DNA of 64,000 bases, from contig NZ_JQBH01000009.1 of NCBI RefSeq assembly GCF_001438695.1, positions 9,401-73,400 on the forward strand. The letters run 5' to 3'. A program made the translations under genes and the position numbers. Shown here piece after piece: positions 47,416 to 55,860 of this stretch (its first letter is position 1; each line of letters starts with the position of its first letter). Below the pieces are notes generated by a model. The model searched no databases. It had not been told where the DNA came from and saw only the letters and a list, made by a program, of their open reading frames with translations. The stretch is from Fructobacillus fructosus KCTC 3544. GTDB taxonomy: Bacteria > Bacillota > Bacilli > Lactobacillales > Lactobacillaceae.

Positions 47416-47444
47416 ATTATAACGTAATGTAAACGCTTACACAA
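47416..47444 (-). promoter_or_regulatory. Promoter with perfect CcpA cre site
   Basis: TTGTGT (47444-47439), 17 bp, TATAAT (47421-47416). Between them TGTAAACGCTTACA (47428-47441), a perfect cre palindrome, fills most of the spacer, so CcpA binding would block polymerase: repression by preferred sugars. Confidence 0.85.
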
Positions 47445-47514
47445 CTCTTTTCAAAAGAAATCTATATTAATTTGAATTATTTATTCCATAAATCTTTCCC
47501 ATCAACGATTGGAA

Positions 47515-47543
47515 AAGAAAAAGGCCCGTATCATACGGGCCCT
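47515..47543 (-). terminator. Terminator after MltG-GH73 gene
   Basis: Perfect 9-bp GC-rich stem (GGCCCGTAT/ATACGGGCC) with a very short loop, flanked by A and T runs. Confidence 0.85.
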
Positions 47544-47547
47544 TTCT

Positions 47548-48759
47548 TTACTTATCATACTGAGCTAAGTTCCAATTTTCAATAATTCGAATAATCGCAG
47601 CCGGATAATTAGGATCGGTAGCATAGGAATCATCGTACAGAGCTTGCGCTGCATCTTTATAATTACTTGCTGAAATAACATCCTTAAACTGGCTGCTATT
47701 CCAAGTATTACCATTTACCAATGTTTTAGCATGGGCCTTCATTGAATCCTTGTAAGAAGCATATACTGCAAAACGGGCGTTTTTAGTGACCGTTTCGCCA
47801 TTTTCAACTTCTTGTGTCTGAAGGACAACTGACTTACCAGAATCAGTATCATCACTTTTAACACCATAAAAGTTATTATACTTTGACGAGAGTTCGGAAT
47901 CGTCCCAGTTCGATTCGTGAATTGCCTGTGCGATTGAAATTGATGGCAAAATGCCATATTGGCTCTTCAATTCCTGAGCGTAAGAAGCAATCTTATGGAT
48001 AAAAGCTAAACGACGATCAAATTCGGTCTTTCCGCCATTTTCAGCTAACAAAACAGCCGTTGATACAGGAATTCCGTTTTTCTTCAACTCACTATAGTAG
48101 CTACCCATTTCCTTATTGGTTCGTCCAAGTAGGTCTCGAACAAGATCCTTGGCAGACTTCTCATCCTTCAACTTATAAATACCGGGCATCACCAGGTCAT
48201 ATAGCGTAATGTCAGACTTAGCGTTTAAGAAAAGTTTTGGATACTTCGACTTCATCTCTTTGATCAAGTCCTTATCCGTGTATGCCGCAATCAATGCAGA
48301 ACGCGAAACGTTCGCTGCATCCGCCATCGTCCCAGCAGTCTGTTCTGCCGTTTTATTACCATCAATATAAGTATAGGAAGAGTCCAGTACTGGCTGTTCA
48401 CCAGGACCCTGGGCCAATTCTTGATAGACATTATCAATACTTTGAACGGGTGAAAATAAATAAGTCCCAGATTTAATTGACTTTGCCCCATAACGCTTAG
48501 CATAGCGATTTAAATACTTGGCGTTATAAATCAGCCCCTTCTTTTGCAATTTTTTACCGACTTGGTTAATCGAGTCAGAGCTCGTTACCTTGACTTCGGT
48601 TAATGACATATCATTCGGGTTCTTTGCTGAATAACCACGATGATTGAGATAAAGAAAAGTCCCAGCACCTACTAACAAAATAGCCAAAATCAAGAGAATA
48701 GTATTTCGAATCGGATGCTTCTTTTTATTTGAACGTCGTTTTTTAAATTCCATTTCCAT
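47548..48759 (-). CDS. Membrane-anchored MltG-like/GH73 glucosaminidase chimera
   Basis: 403 residues. A basic cytoplasmic start, one membrane helix (about 18-38), then a region matching MltG/YceG: the LysM-like subdomain (about 53-120, with KSGTYLFSP) and the central segment (about 185-240, MPGIYKLKDEKSAKDLVRD). Where MltG continues into its lytic transglycosylase core, the protein instead enters a GH73 N-acetylglucosaminidase domain (about 252-400; SIAQAIHESNW with Glu282 as likely acid, then NNFYGVK). It probably cuts peptidoglycan glycan chains at the membrane. Its location near greA is the usual mltG neighbourhood. Confidence 0.88.
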   Translation of the reverse strand: MEMEFKKRRSNKKKHPIRNTILLILAILLVGAGTFLYLNHRGYSAKNPNDMSLTEVKVTSSDSINQVGKKLQKKGLIYNAKYLNRYAKRYGAKSIKSGTYLFSPVQSIDNVYQELAQGPGEQPVLDSSYTYIDGNKTAEQTAGTMADAANVSRSALIAAYTDKDLIKEMKSKYPKLFLNAKSDITLYDLVMPGIYKLKDEKSAKDLVRDLLGRTNKEMGSYYSELKKNGIPVSTAVLLAENGGKTEFDRRLAFIHKIASYAQELKSQYGILPSISIAQAIHESNWDDSELSSKYNNFYGVKSDDTDSGKSVVLQTQEVENGETVTKNARFAVYASYKDSMKAHAKTLVNGNTWNSSQFKDVISASNYKDAAQALYDDSYATDPNYPAAIIRIIENWNLAQYDK

Positions 48760-48784
48760 TATGAATAACTTTCTTTGCTAATCA

Positions 48785-48826
48785 TGGAAAAGACACCACT
48801 GTTTCAAAACAGATGGTGTCTTTTAT
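48785..48826 (-). terminator. Probable terminator after ackA
   Basis: Stem AAAAGACACCA/TGGTGTCTTTT with a 15-nt loop that can pair further (CTG/CAG); the tail is short on the minus strand. Confidence 0.65.
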
Positions 48827-48848
48827 TCTTCATACTTATAAAAGTCAC

Positions 48849-50081
48849 TTACTTCATCAATGACTGAACATCACGAGCAATCATTAACTCTTCATCAGTT
48901 GGCACAACCAAAGTCTTAATCTTGGCATCAGCGGCTGAAATATCAGCCTCTTCAGTGCAACCATCATTCTTTTGAGGATCAATCTTAATCCCAAGGTACC
49001 CCAATCGTGCAGTTACTTCTTCACGAACCCAATCAGCATTTTCACCGATTCCGGCAGTGAAGACAATGGCATCAGCGCCATCCATCTTAGCAACATACTG
49101 TCCAATGTATGACACAACACGATCAACAAAGATATCAATGGCCAATTCGGCCTTATCGTTCTCTTGACGAGCAGCACGAAGATCACGCATGTCAGAAGAT
49201 AGTTCTGAAATTCCCTGAAGACCTGACTGCTTATTCAAAATCGTTAACATTTCATCGTTGGACAAGTTTTCTTTATCTTGAATAAAGGAAACCAAAGAAG
49301 GATCTACGTCTCCAGAACGAGTAGCCATCGTCACACCAGCCAGTGGTGTGAAGCCCATTGAAGTGTCAAAGGACTTGCCATGCTTAACCGCCGTAATAGA
49401 GGCTCCTGCCCCAAGGTGAAGCGTAATTAACTTCAGGTCTTCAATTGGTTGGCCTAACAATTCCGCAGCTTTACCCGCAACGTAACGGTGTGAAGTTCCA
49501 TGCGCCCCGTACTTACGAGCACCATATTTTTCATAGTACTTGTAAGGAAGTGAGTACAGATAGTTAACCTTCGGCATTGTTTGGTGGAAGGAAGTATCGA
49601 AAACAGCCACTTCCGTTGCCTTTGGCAAAAGCTTTTGGAAAACACGGATACCCATGGCGTTTGCAGGATTATGAAGCGGTGCATAATCTGCCAATTCATC
49701 AATCTTTGCTAATACGTCCTCGTTAATCAAAACGGACTTATCGAAGTATTCACCACCAGCAACAACACGATGACCGACACCAACAATTTCATTGAAATCA
49801 GAAATAATATCCAAGTTTGATAATTCTTCCAACATCATGTTAATTGCAACGGAGTGATCTTTAATTGGCGTTACTTTTTGGAACTTCGCCTTTTGTCCCT
49901 TAACCGAAACGTTTTCGTTTGAATCAGCCTTTTCATTTGCTGCAAACTTAATCGTGAAAATGGCATCTTCCATTCCGATACGTTCAACTAATCCTTGGGC
50001 AATCACTTCTTCGGCAGGCATCTCCAGTAATTGGAACTTTAATGAAGATGAACCAGCGTTAACGGCCATAATCTTTGCCAT
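48849..50081 (-). CDS. ackA: Acetate kinase
   Basis: 410 residues from the ATG with AGGTGG upstream. Signatures KIMAVNAGSSSLKFQLLEM, GVGHRVVAGGE, TLHLGAGASITAV and FTAGIGENADWVREE are all present. It interconverts acetyl phosphate and acetate with ATP gain, the energy-yielding end of the phosphoketolase pathway in heterofermenters. It follows the YtxK-like methyltransferase by 23 nt, the common comG-ytxK-ackA order. Confidence 0.97.
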   Translation of the reverse strand: MAKIMAVNAGSSSLKFQLLEMPAEEVIAQGLVERIGMEDAIFTIKFAANEKADSNENVSVKGQKAKFQKVTPIKDHSVAINMMLEELSNLDIISDFNEIVGVGHRVVAGGEYFDKSVLINEDVLAKIDELADYAPLHNPANAMGIRVFQKLLPKATEVAVFDTSFHQTMPKVNYLYSLPYKYYEKYGARKYGAHGTSHRYVAGKAAELLGQPIEDLKLITLHLGAGASITAVKHGKSFDTSMGFTPLAGVTMATRSGDVDPSLVSFIQDKENLSNDEMLTILNKQSGLQGISELSSDMRDLRAARQENDKAELAIDIFVDRVVSYIGQYVAKMDGADAIVFTAGIGENADWVREEVTARLGYLGIKIDPQKNDGCTEEADISAADAKIKTLVVPTDEELMIARDVQSLMK

Positions 50082-50104
50082 GAAATATTCCACCTATCCT
50101 TTGT

Positions 50105-51133
50105 TTAATCTCGCACTTTTTCTTTATTCAGTTTACCCCAGTCACCTAAATCTTGCAAAAATTCTTCGAGCGCTTTGCTTTCCTTTACTGAAGGGTACTG
50201 TCCTAGCATAACTTCAGTTTTAGGGGTTGCACTTGAATGGCGAATAACCAAGATGGCTTTTTGTTGTTCTTTCTTTTGGAAGAAGCTTTGTGGCAATGTA
50301 AGGAAAGCCTTTAGCTGCGCCTTATTAGACAACAGTTTTAAAATACTTTCGTGGTGGGCACCTGACAAAATATCCGCCGGCACGACGAGGTAGGCCCAAC
50401 CGTCTTCCTTTAGTAAGTTCAGTGCTTGTTCAATCATTAGGAAGTGAGCATAAGATTTACCATCTTTGAATGCCGTAACAAAACCTGCTGGCGCTTCATT
50501 CGGATAGTACCCAATGGGTAAATCACCAATCACAACGTCAGCGGGCAATAATTCGCCTGCCGGTAAGTTCACAACATCACCCAGGAAAAAATCAGCCTGA
50601 TTATCGCTTAACAAATCAGCTGTTACAGACGCCAGAGCCAACTGTGAATCAACAACGTCAATTCCAGTTGTTTTTACTTCAACATCGGTTGATCCAAGAA
50701 CTTCTTGAACTGTCCAAAGAAGGTTGGCTGAACCAACGGTCATATCAGTAATGGTTGCCACTTGACCATTGGCTTTTTTAACATTGGCTGTCTTAGCTAC
50801 CAAGTCACCTAACAAATAGCCAATCCCGTCTGGAGTTAACTGCTCATTAGCTGGAATCTTATCTTCCTTATCAGCTTTTAAAATCAACAATTGAAGAATG
50901 TGTCGCTTTTCCTGAAAAGAAAAGGACGACCAGTCAATGGTAAATAACTTCTCCATTGCTAACTGACTATCTGCTGAAAGGACTTCTTTATCTTTAGCAG
51001 TTAATTCCTGTTCATTCAGTGTCGCCAACACTTGTACAAGCGCTTGTCGCTGGCTGACACCTTCGCTTTGTTTTACCTTTTGGACAATCGAATCGATTGT
51101 TTGAAATTGTTCTGGAATATTTACTTTTGTCAT
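50105..51133 (-). CDS. YtxK-like class I SAM-dependent methyltransferase
   Basis: 342 residues. A SAM-binding region (ITDMTVGSANLLWTVQEVL) and an N6-adenine-methylase-like motif DLPIGYYPNE in place of the NPPY signature place it in the YtxK group found after comG operons. The substrate is unknown; it is related to DNA adenine methylases of type I systems but has no specificity subunit here. Confidence 0.88.
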   Translation of the reverse strand: MTKVNIPEQFQTIDSIVQKVKQSEGVSQRQALVQVLATLNEQELTAKDKEVLSADSQLAMEKLFTIDWSSFSFQEKRHILQLLILKADKEDKIPANEQLTPDGIGYLLGDLVAKTANVKKANGQVATITDMTVGSANLLWTVQEVLGSTDVEVKTTGIDVVDSQLALASVTADLLSDNQADFFLGDVVNLPAGELLPADVVIGDLPIGYYPNEAPAGFVTAFKDGKSYAHFLMIEQALNLLKEDGWAYLVVPADILSGAHHESILKLLSNKAQLKAFLTLPQSFFQKKEQQKAILVIRHSSATPKTEVMLGQYPSVKESKALEEFLQDLGDWGKLNKEKVRD

Positions 51134-51175
51134 GCCCCCATTTTAGCCCCTTTTCTTAGGGGTGACAAGCATGCC

Positions 51176-51466
51176 TTAGAAAAGCTTTCGTTTAAACTCT
51201 TTTGAATGCCAGCGTATATGAATTTCTTGCTTTTTCTCTGCTATCGAGTAATGCGCTTCCTCGTATTGACCCGTCAAAGAGTGATTTTCATAATAGGCAA
51301 TGGAAGCTCTCAGTTGCACCGTATCAATCAACAAACTTTGGTTAACGAGTTTAGTCGTCTGAATCCGCTGACCAAATACCCGATGCTGTACGACGAAAAT
51401 CAAGGAAAGTCCCGAAATGATAATTAGCGTTGGCAGTAAAAGATAGGCTGCCCTTTTTCTTTTCAT
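51176..51466 (-). CDS. comGG: ComGG-like competence pseudopilus protein
   Basis: 96 residues with an N-terminal membrane helix (about 8-28) and a short soluble part. The sequence alone is weakly conserved; assignment rests on position as last gene of the comG operon, before ytxK, and overlap of 4 nt with comGF. ComGG is a minor pseudopilin involved in DNA uptake. Confidence 0.7.
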   Translation of the reverse strand: MKRKRAAYLLLPTLIIISGLSLIFVVQHRVFGQRIQTTKLVNQSLLIDTVQLRASIAYYENHSLTGQYEEAHYSIAEKKQEIHIRWHSKEFKRKLF

Positions 51467-51909
51467 TCTTTTTTCACCTCCTTTGGCAAAACCAAAAAAG
51501 CACGGAGCTTTTCACCCTGTTCTGTCTTCGCCTCCACAATTTGATAACTTTCTTGGTTTCTAAACGACAAGTTCTGCAAACCTGTTAGTAAAACCATTTC
51601 ACCACGGTTTCTCCCTTGTAAAATTAACCGATGACGTTTCAGTAGGAGACGTTTTAAATGCCCTTCGTTTGATAATTCCAGCCGACTCTCATCAGAAGAA
51701 ATCAATTGGTAACCCTGTTCTTGTAATTGTTGACACGCGCTTTGTAGCTGAAAAAGAGCATCTATTTGTCCAACATCCTTTCTCGAGTGCGTCAGCATCG
51801 TTAAACCAAAAATAATCATAACTGAAACAATCAGTGCTAAAAATGATTCAAGCATTGTAAAGGCGTTATTTAATCGATTCTGTTTGTTGCTCATCCTTTG
51901 TTTTCTCAC
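51463..51909 (-). CDS. comGF: ComGF-like competence protein
   Basis: 148 residues with a type IV prepilin-like start (NNAFTMLESFLALIVSVMII), where alanine precedes the cleavage-site phenylalanine. The C-terminal region with LILQGRNRGEMVLLTGLQNL fits ComGF. It overlaps comGE by 44 nt and comGG by 4 nt. It is a minor pseudopilin of the transformation machinery. Confidence 0.85.
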   Translation of the reverse strand: MRKQRMSNKQNRLNNAFTMLESFLALIVSVMIIFGLTMLTHSRKDVGQIDALFQLQSACQQLQEQGYQLISSDESRLELSNEGHLKRLLLKRHRLILQGRNRGEMVLLTGLQNLSFRNQESYQIVEAKTEQGEKLRAFLVLPKEVKKE

Positions 51910-52120
51910 GATTTTTATATGATTGCCAATCCTGCAAGGCTAATTCTTTTCGATTCAATTGCTTTCGAAATTGTTGTCGGGCTCTGGTCATGCCCGTTTG
52001 ATAATTCACGACTGCATCTAATTCCAAACAAACCATTGCCGTTATTAAACCGAGTGCCATTAACCCATCTACTAGAGCAAAACCCGCCCTTTTTCTATTC
52101 TTGAAAATGATAATGACCAC
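51866..52120 (-). CDS. comGE: ComGE-like minor pseudopilin
   Basis: About 84 residues from a GTG at 52120; the hydrophobic stretch begins RKRAGFALVDGLMALGLI, a prepilin-like cleavage site with Gly-Phe. The start is unsure: the ribosome-site-like GGGGGTGG overlaps this GTG, and ATT/ATC codons just after would have better spacing. It overlaps comGD by 26 nt and comGF by 44 nt, so translation is coupled. Confidence 0.75.
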   Translation of the reverse strand: MVIIIFKNRKRAGFALVDGLMALGLITAMVCLELDAVVNYQTGMTRARQQFRKQLNRKELALQDWQSYKNREKTKDEQQTESIK

Positions 52121-52499
52121 CCCCAAACTGAATGATAAAACGTAGTGCTTTTCCTGAATGATAAAAAACAATTGATTGAGGAGATACAAAACCCGAAGCC
52201 TGTATTTTAATCGTTCGTTCTTCTTTTAAATGGTAATCCTGTGGGTAGGTTAATTGACTGTCTAATGTAAAAAGCATATGCTTCTCAAATCGGAGCTCTT
52301 TTGAAGTTCCTTCAGTTTGAGCCTGAGCTCGACTATGTTCAAAACTACTGCCTAAACTCCTTTCAAAATCATAAACAGATAACTTGGGCTTAGCTGGCCT
52401 AAAAAAGACGGCCATCCCAACAATCAGACTGGCAACTGCTAAAACCATTACGGACTCAATTAATGTGAAAGCGTGCAGATAGTTATCCCTTTGCTTCAT
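52095..52499 (-). CDS. comGD: ComGD competence pseudopilin
   Basis: 134 residues from the ATG at 52499 (a TTG five codons earlier is the alternative). Prepilin signal HAFTLIESVMVLAVASLIVG, with alanine before the cleaved position. The soluble part is beta-rich. It overlaps comGC by 17 nt. Confidence 0.88.
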   Translation of the reverse strand: MKQRDNYLHAFTLIESVMVLAVASLIVGMAVFFRPAKPKLSVYDFERSLGSSFEHSRAQAQTEGTSKELRFEKHMLFTLDSQLTYPQDYHLKEERTIKIQASGFVSPQSIVFYHSGKALRFIIQFGGGHYHFQE

Positions 52500-52839
52500 G
52501 GCCGCTAACCACAATTTTCAACTTCTTTACCTTATCCTCCTGCTGCTTGGTTAAATAGTCTTCTTTTCGCAAATCGGCTAACGTCACTGACTTTTGTTCC
52601 GGATGATCGTTTAAATATAAATCAATTTGCGTCTGTACCGTTCCAACCATTGCTTTTCGATGCGTTGCTTCTGCTCGCTCCCGTTGCCGATTTAAATTAG
52701 GCAGGATTAACAGCATCAACAGGGCAATGATAAAAAGAACTACAGTCGCCTCAATCAGCGTAAAGCTGCTTTGCTGTTTCCCAATGCCTCCGACATTTTT
52801 CAATAAGCAATTATTTATTTTTAACTTTAATTGTTTCAC
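52483..52839 (-). CDS. comGC: ComGC major competence pseudopilin
   Basis: 118 residues from a GTG with GGGAGG nine bases upstream. The prepilin motif is SSFTLIEATVVLFIIALLML with Glu+5 conserved; serine rather than glycine precedes the phenylalanine. Followed by PNLNRQRERAEATHRKAMVG, typical of ComGC. It builds the transformation pseudopilus that draws DNA through the wall. The GTG overlaps the comGB stop (GTGA). Confidence 0.92.
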   Translation of the reverse strand: MKQLKLKINNCLLKNVGGIGKQQSSFTLIEATVVLFIIALLMLLILPNLNRQRERAEATHRKAMVGTVQTQIDLYLNDHPEQKSVTLADLRKEDYLTKQQEDKVKKLKIVVSGHEAKG

Positions 52840-53867
52840 GGTTGGTAACCTCCCAAATTCTGATATAACGGTAATAACATTGCTAAGTAAAGTAAAACAA
52901 TCGTAAGCCCGATAATGGCAAAAAGTAGGGGCTGTATGAGTGAAAAGGAACGGTGAACTCGTCGATGAAAGGATTGATATTCTCTTTTAGCATAAAAAGC
53001 CAAATAGGCTGACAAAATACCTGGTTCAAAACCCCTGGTCAAGTAAGCAGAAATTCCAGGACGCAAATAGATTTGCTTACTTAACCATGTGGTTAAGTCC
53101 TCGGCATTCGCCAAGGAAAACTGGGCGTTTTTTGCTAATTCTTGACCAAGCGAACGTTTCCCAGCTGATTCAGTTGCAAAATACTCAATAATTTCCGGCA
53201 AAGTCATCCCCGCTTTGAGGAAAATGGCCAGTTGCTCAGCCATCATTGCTGTCATTAAATCTTTCGTGAATCCCGCTACTCCAGGTAAACGAGCTAACGT
53301 TAATAGGTGCCTAAGGGGTGGCAATTTCAGCAAATAAATATAAAACATGAAACCCAAAATACCAGTCAATACAACCGACGCCAGTAAAACATGCAGCGCT
53401 GTTAAGGGAAAGTTCCCACCAGCGCCTTGTCCTGCATTACCAGCTAGTTCTGAAAATATGGGATACAGGGTGTGCTCGAGACCATAAACCATTCCAAACA
53501 ATAGCAACACAAGAAAAACAGGATAAGTCATAATTTGTTTCAATTGGCGCTGATAACCAAGTAATTGCTGCAGCTTATCAACTAAAACGGCTAGCGTTTC
53601 TTCAAAATGCCCATGCTGTTGTGCTAAGGCTAAGTAGCTGATTAAAGTTGGACTTAACACCCCGCTTAGGCTCCGGGTGAGGTCGTGTCCCTCGGCTAAT
53701 CGATTTTGAACAGTCTCAAGTAAACTGCGCCATTTCAAATGGCCACTCTGAATGACTGCCAAAGACAACGGTAACGAATAACCTGCATGAACCAGTTCGG
53801 ACAATTCTGACAAAAAAGTCGTCTGTTCCTGCTGCTTTAATGCTTTTCTTCCCCGCTTTTTTAACAT
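52836..53867 (-). CDS. comGB: ComGB polytopic membrane assembly protein
   Basis: 343 residues from the ATG with AGGGAAG upstream. It is a GspF/PilC-like protein with two repeated helical domains and three membrane helices (for example PVFLVLLLFGMVYGLEHTL and the C-terminal LIQPLLFAIIGLTIVLLYLA). It anchors the ComGA ATPase and assembles the pseudopilus. Confidence 0.93.
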   Translation of the reverse strand: MLKKRGRKALKQQEQTTFLSELSELVHAGYSLPLSLAVIQSGHLKWRSLLETVQNRLAEGHDLTRSLSGVLSPTLISYLALAQQHGHFEETLAVLVDKLQQLLGYQRQLKQIMTYPVFLVLLLFGMVYGLEHTLYPIFSELAGNAGQGAGGNFPLTALHVLLASVVLTGILGFMFYIYLLKLPPLRHLLTLARLPGVAGFTKDLMTAMMAEQLAIFLKAGMTLPEIIEYFATESAGKRSLGQELAKNAQFSLANAEDLTTWLSKQIYLRPGISAYLTRGFEPGILSAYLAFYAKREYQSFHRRVHRSFSLIQPLLFAIIGLTIVLLYLAMLLPLYQNLGGYQP

Positions 53868-53904
53868 CACACTTCCCTTTCCCGTCCCGAAAAATCTCAA
53901 ACAA

Positions 53905-54795
53905 CTATTCACTGTTTCGCCAATCAACGACAGTCAGATTAGCTTCTAATCCACCACTTTTTTTCGTGCATAAACGCATATAGACTGATTTGACTAAGGC
54001 TTCCAGTACAAGTTCTCGGTCCAAACCAAGATCGACCAATCGTTCGAGAACTAATTCAGCTGAATTAGCATGAATTGTTGCCAACACTAGGTGCCCAGAC
54101 AAGGCAGCTTGGAGGGCGGCCTGTGCCGTTTCCAAATCACGAATCTCACCAATGACCAGAATATCCGGTCGATGCCGTAGCGCCACCTTAATCAGGTCTT
54201 GATAATGGACACCAGCCGTATTATTGACCTGTAGCTGTAAGAAGGCTGGCTGTTCGATTTCAACGGGGTCTTCAACTGTCAGCACAACGAGCTGGTCTGA
54301 CCACTTTCTTAACAGTTCATGCAACGTGGTGGTTTTACCAGATCCAGTGGGCCCAACCAATAGGTATAGGCCACTGCTCGGCCGGTCGGCCAGTAATTCT
54401 TTCCATTGTTGTTCGTTGCGGTAAGCAAGTGGCCCTACTTGCTTACTAATGAGTCGTAATACTAAACTTTCCCGTCCTAAAAAATCACCCACGGACGACA
54501 GCCGAACGAAACCATCCTCAAAGTCAAATCGCCCCAATTGTGGTCGTCTCATCTCAGCTAAATCCAGTTGTGCCCAATATTTCATCAGCGAAAGCATGCT
54601 TTTTGCATCATCAATCGACACCTCCATTATTTGCTGAAGGCGTCCCAATTGCTGACCAGATAACTGGTACTTGCCCACTTTCGGAAGAAAATACAAATCA
54701 CTGAATTGTTGCTGGAATGCGCTAGAAAGGATTTGCTGGAGAAACTCTCGGATACTATGTTGTTTACGTTCAGGCCATCTTGCAGTTTGATTCAT
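53905..54795 (-). CDS. comGA: ComGA assembly ATPase
   Basis: 296 residues from the ATG with AAGGGGG upstream. GspE/PilT-type secretion ATPase with Walker A VGPTGSGKTTTLHEL, aspartate box LTVEDPVEIEQP and Walker B DILVIGEIRDLETA, plus the His box LVLATIHAN. It powers pseudopilus assembly. It heads the seven-gene comG operon, 29 nt upstream by 53868-53904 of comGB. I do not see a convincing ComX/sigma-H site before it. Confidence 0.95.
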   Translation of the reverse strand: MNQTARWPERKQHSIREFLQQILSSAFQQQFSDLYFLPKVGKYQLSGQQLGRLQQIMEVSIDDAKSMLSLMKYWAQLDLAEMRRPQLGRFDFEDGFVRLSSVGDFLGRESLVLRLISKQVGPLAYRNEQQWKELLADRPSSGLYLLVGPTGSGKTTTLHELLRKWSDQLVVLTVEDPVEIEQPAFLQLQVNNTAGVHYQDLIKVALRHRPDILVIGEIRDLETAQAALQAALSGHLVLATIHANSAELVLERLVDLGLDRELVLEALVKSVYMRLCTKKSGGLEANLTVVDWRNSE

Positions 54796-54861
54796 CGTCT
54801 TGCCCCCTTCACTCTCATAGCACGTAAAGTCAACAAGATAAACAACGGAATTTTTTCGAAA

Positions 54862-54893
54862 ATAAAAAAGCCAAGTCCTCACAGACTTGACTT
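54862..54893 (-). terminator. Terminator after folD
   Basis: Stem AAGTCAAGTC/GACTTGGCTT (one mismatch) with a 6-nt loop, followed by TTTTATTTT on the minus strand. It isolates comGA from folD transcription. Confidence 0.8.
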
Positions 54894-54909
54894 TGAAACC
54901 ACTCGTTTA

Positions 54910-55767
54910 TTATTGAACAGGATTTTCCTTGGCCCGAATCGCGGCTTCATAAGTTGAAATCAACAAAGTCGCAATTGTCATGGGTCCAACGCCACCAGGA
55001 ACCGGTGTTAGCCATGCTGCCCGGTCAGCAACAGCTGGATCAACATCCCCACAAGCCTTGCCATTCACAACGTTCATGCCAACATCAACGACCACGGCTC
55101 CTTCCTTAATCTGATTGGCACGAATAAAGGCGGGTATTCCAACCCCAATAACCACTATATCCGCCTCTGCCAACAAACGGTTCAACACTTCTGCAGGCGT
55201 ATAACGATGGGCAATTGTCACCGTTGCGTCAGCATTCAAGAGGAGCGCAGCCATTGGCCGACCAAACAATTGTGATCGACCAATCACAACGGCCGTTTTC
55301 CCGCTTACTGAAAGATGGTAGTGATCAAGTAGGGTCATGACACCCTTGGGTGTAGCCGCAACTGGATAATCACCCGCCTCGTTTGCAAAGAGACGACCTT
55401 GATTGGTTACACCGAGCCCATCGACATCCTTTTCTGGTGCAACCGTGGCAAAAATGGTCGCATCGTCCACTTGTTCTGGTAATGGTGCTTGAATTAAAAT
55501 CCCGGTTACTTGTGGATTTTCATTTAATTCGTGCACAATGTTTTGCACTTCTTCGGTAGTGGCGTGGGCAGGAACCGCAATGTCTTGTGTTGCGATGCCA
55601 ACCTTTGCAGCGGCGCGTTGCTTCATACCGACGTAGAGCCTCGAGCCATCGTCTGCTGGGTCATAAACCACTGCCAAAGTCGCCTTCACGCCATCTTCTT
55701 GAACTTTTTTCGCTAGATTTTCTCGCAATTTTTGCGCAACTAAGCGTCCATCTAATGTTTGGGCCAT
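54910..55767 (-). CDS. folD: Methylenetetrahydrofolate dehydrogenase/cyclohydrolase FolD
   Basis: 285 residues. YVGMKQRAAAKVGI (active-site Lys context), ILIQAPLPEQVD, and the NADP loop VIGRSQLFGRPMAALLL with PVPGGVGPMTIATLL are family signatures. It makes 10-formyl-THF from methylene-THF for purine synthesis. Placed between comEB and comGA with its own ribosome site. Confidence 0.96.
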   Translation of the reverse strand: MAQTLDGRLVAQKLRENLAKKVQEDGVKATLAVVYDPADDGSRLYVGMKQRAAAKVGIATQDIAVPAHATTEEVQNIVHELNENPQVTGILIQAPLPEQVDDATIFATVAPEKDVDGLGVTNQGRLFANEAGDYPVAATPKGVMTLLDHYHLSVSGKTAVVIGRSQLFGRPMAALLLNADATVTIAHRYTPAEVLNRLLAEADIVVIGVGIPAFIRANQIKEGAVVVDVGMNVVNGKACGDVDPAVADRAAWLTPVPGGVGPMTIATLLISTYEAAIRAKENPVQ

Positions 55768-55860
55768 CTTTTTCTCCTTTGCCTCGCCGAAAAAAGCGAA
55801 CTGTTGTAAAATAACCTTAATTATTATTTTAGCAAAAGCAATCCTCTAAAAGGAGTTAAA

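Noticed and set aside
54796-54870. A sigma-H/ComX-type promoter before comGA (AGGACTT, 14 bp, CGAAAAA)
   Set aside because: Overlaps the folD terminator and differs from the consensus in both boxes; no standard cin box was found.
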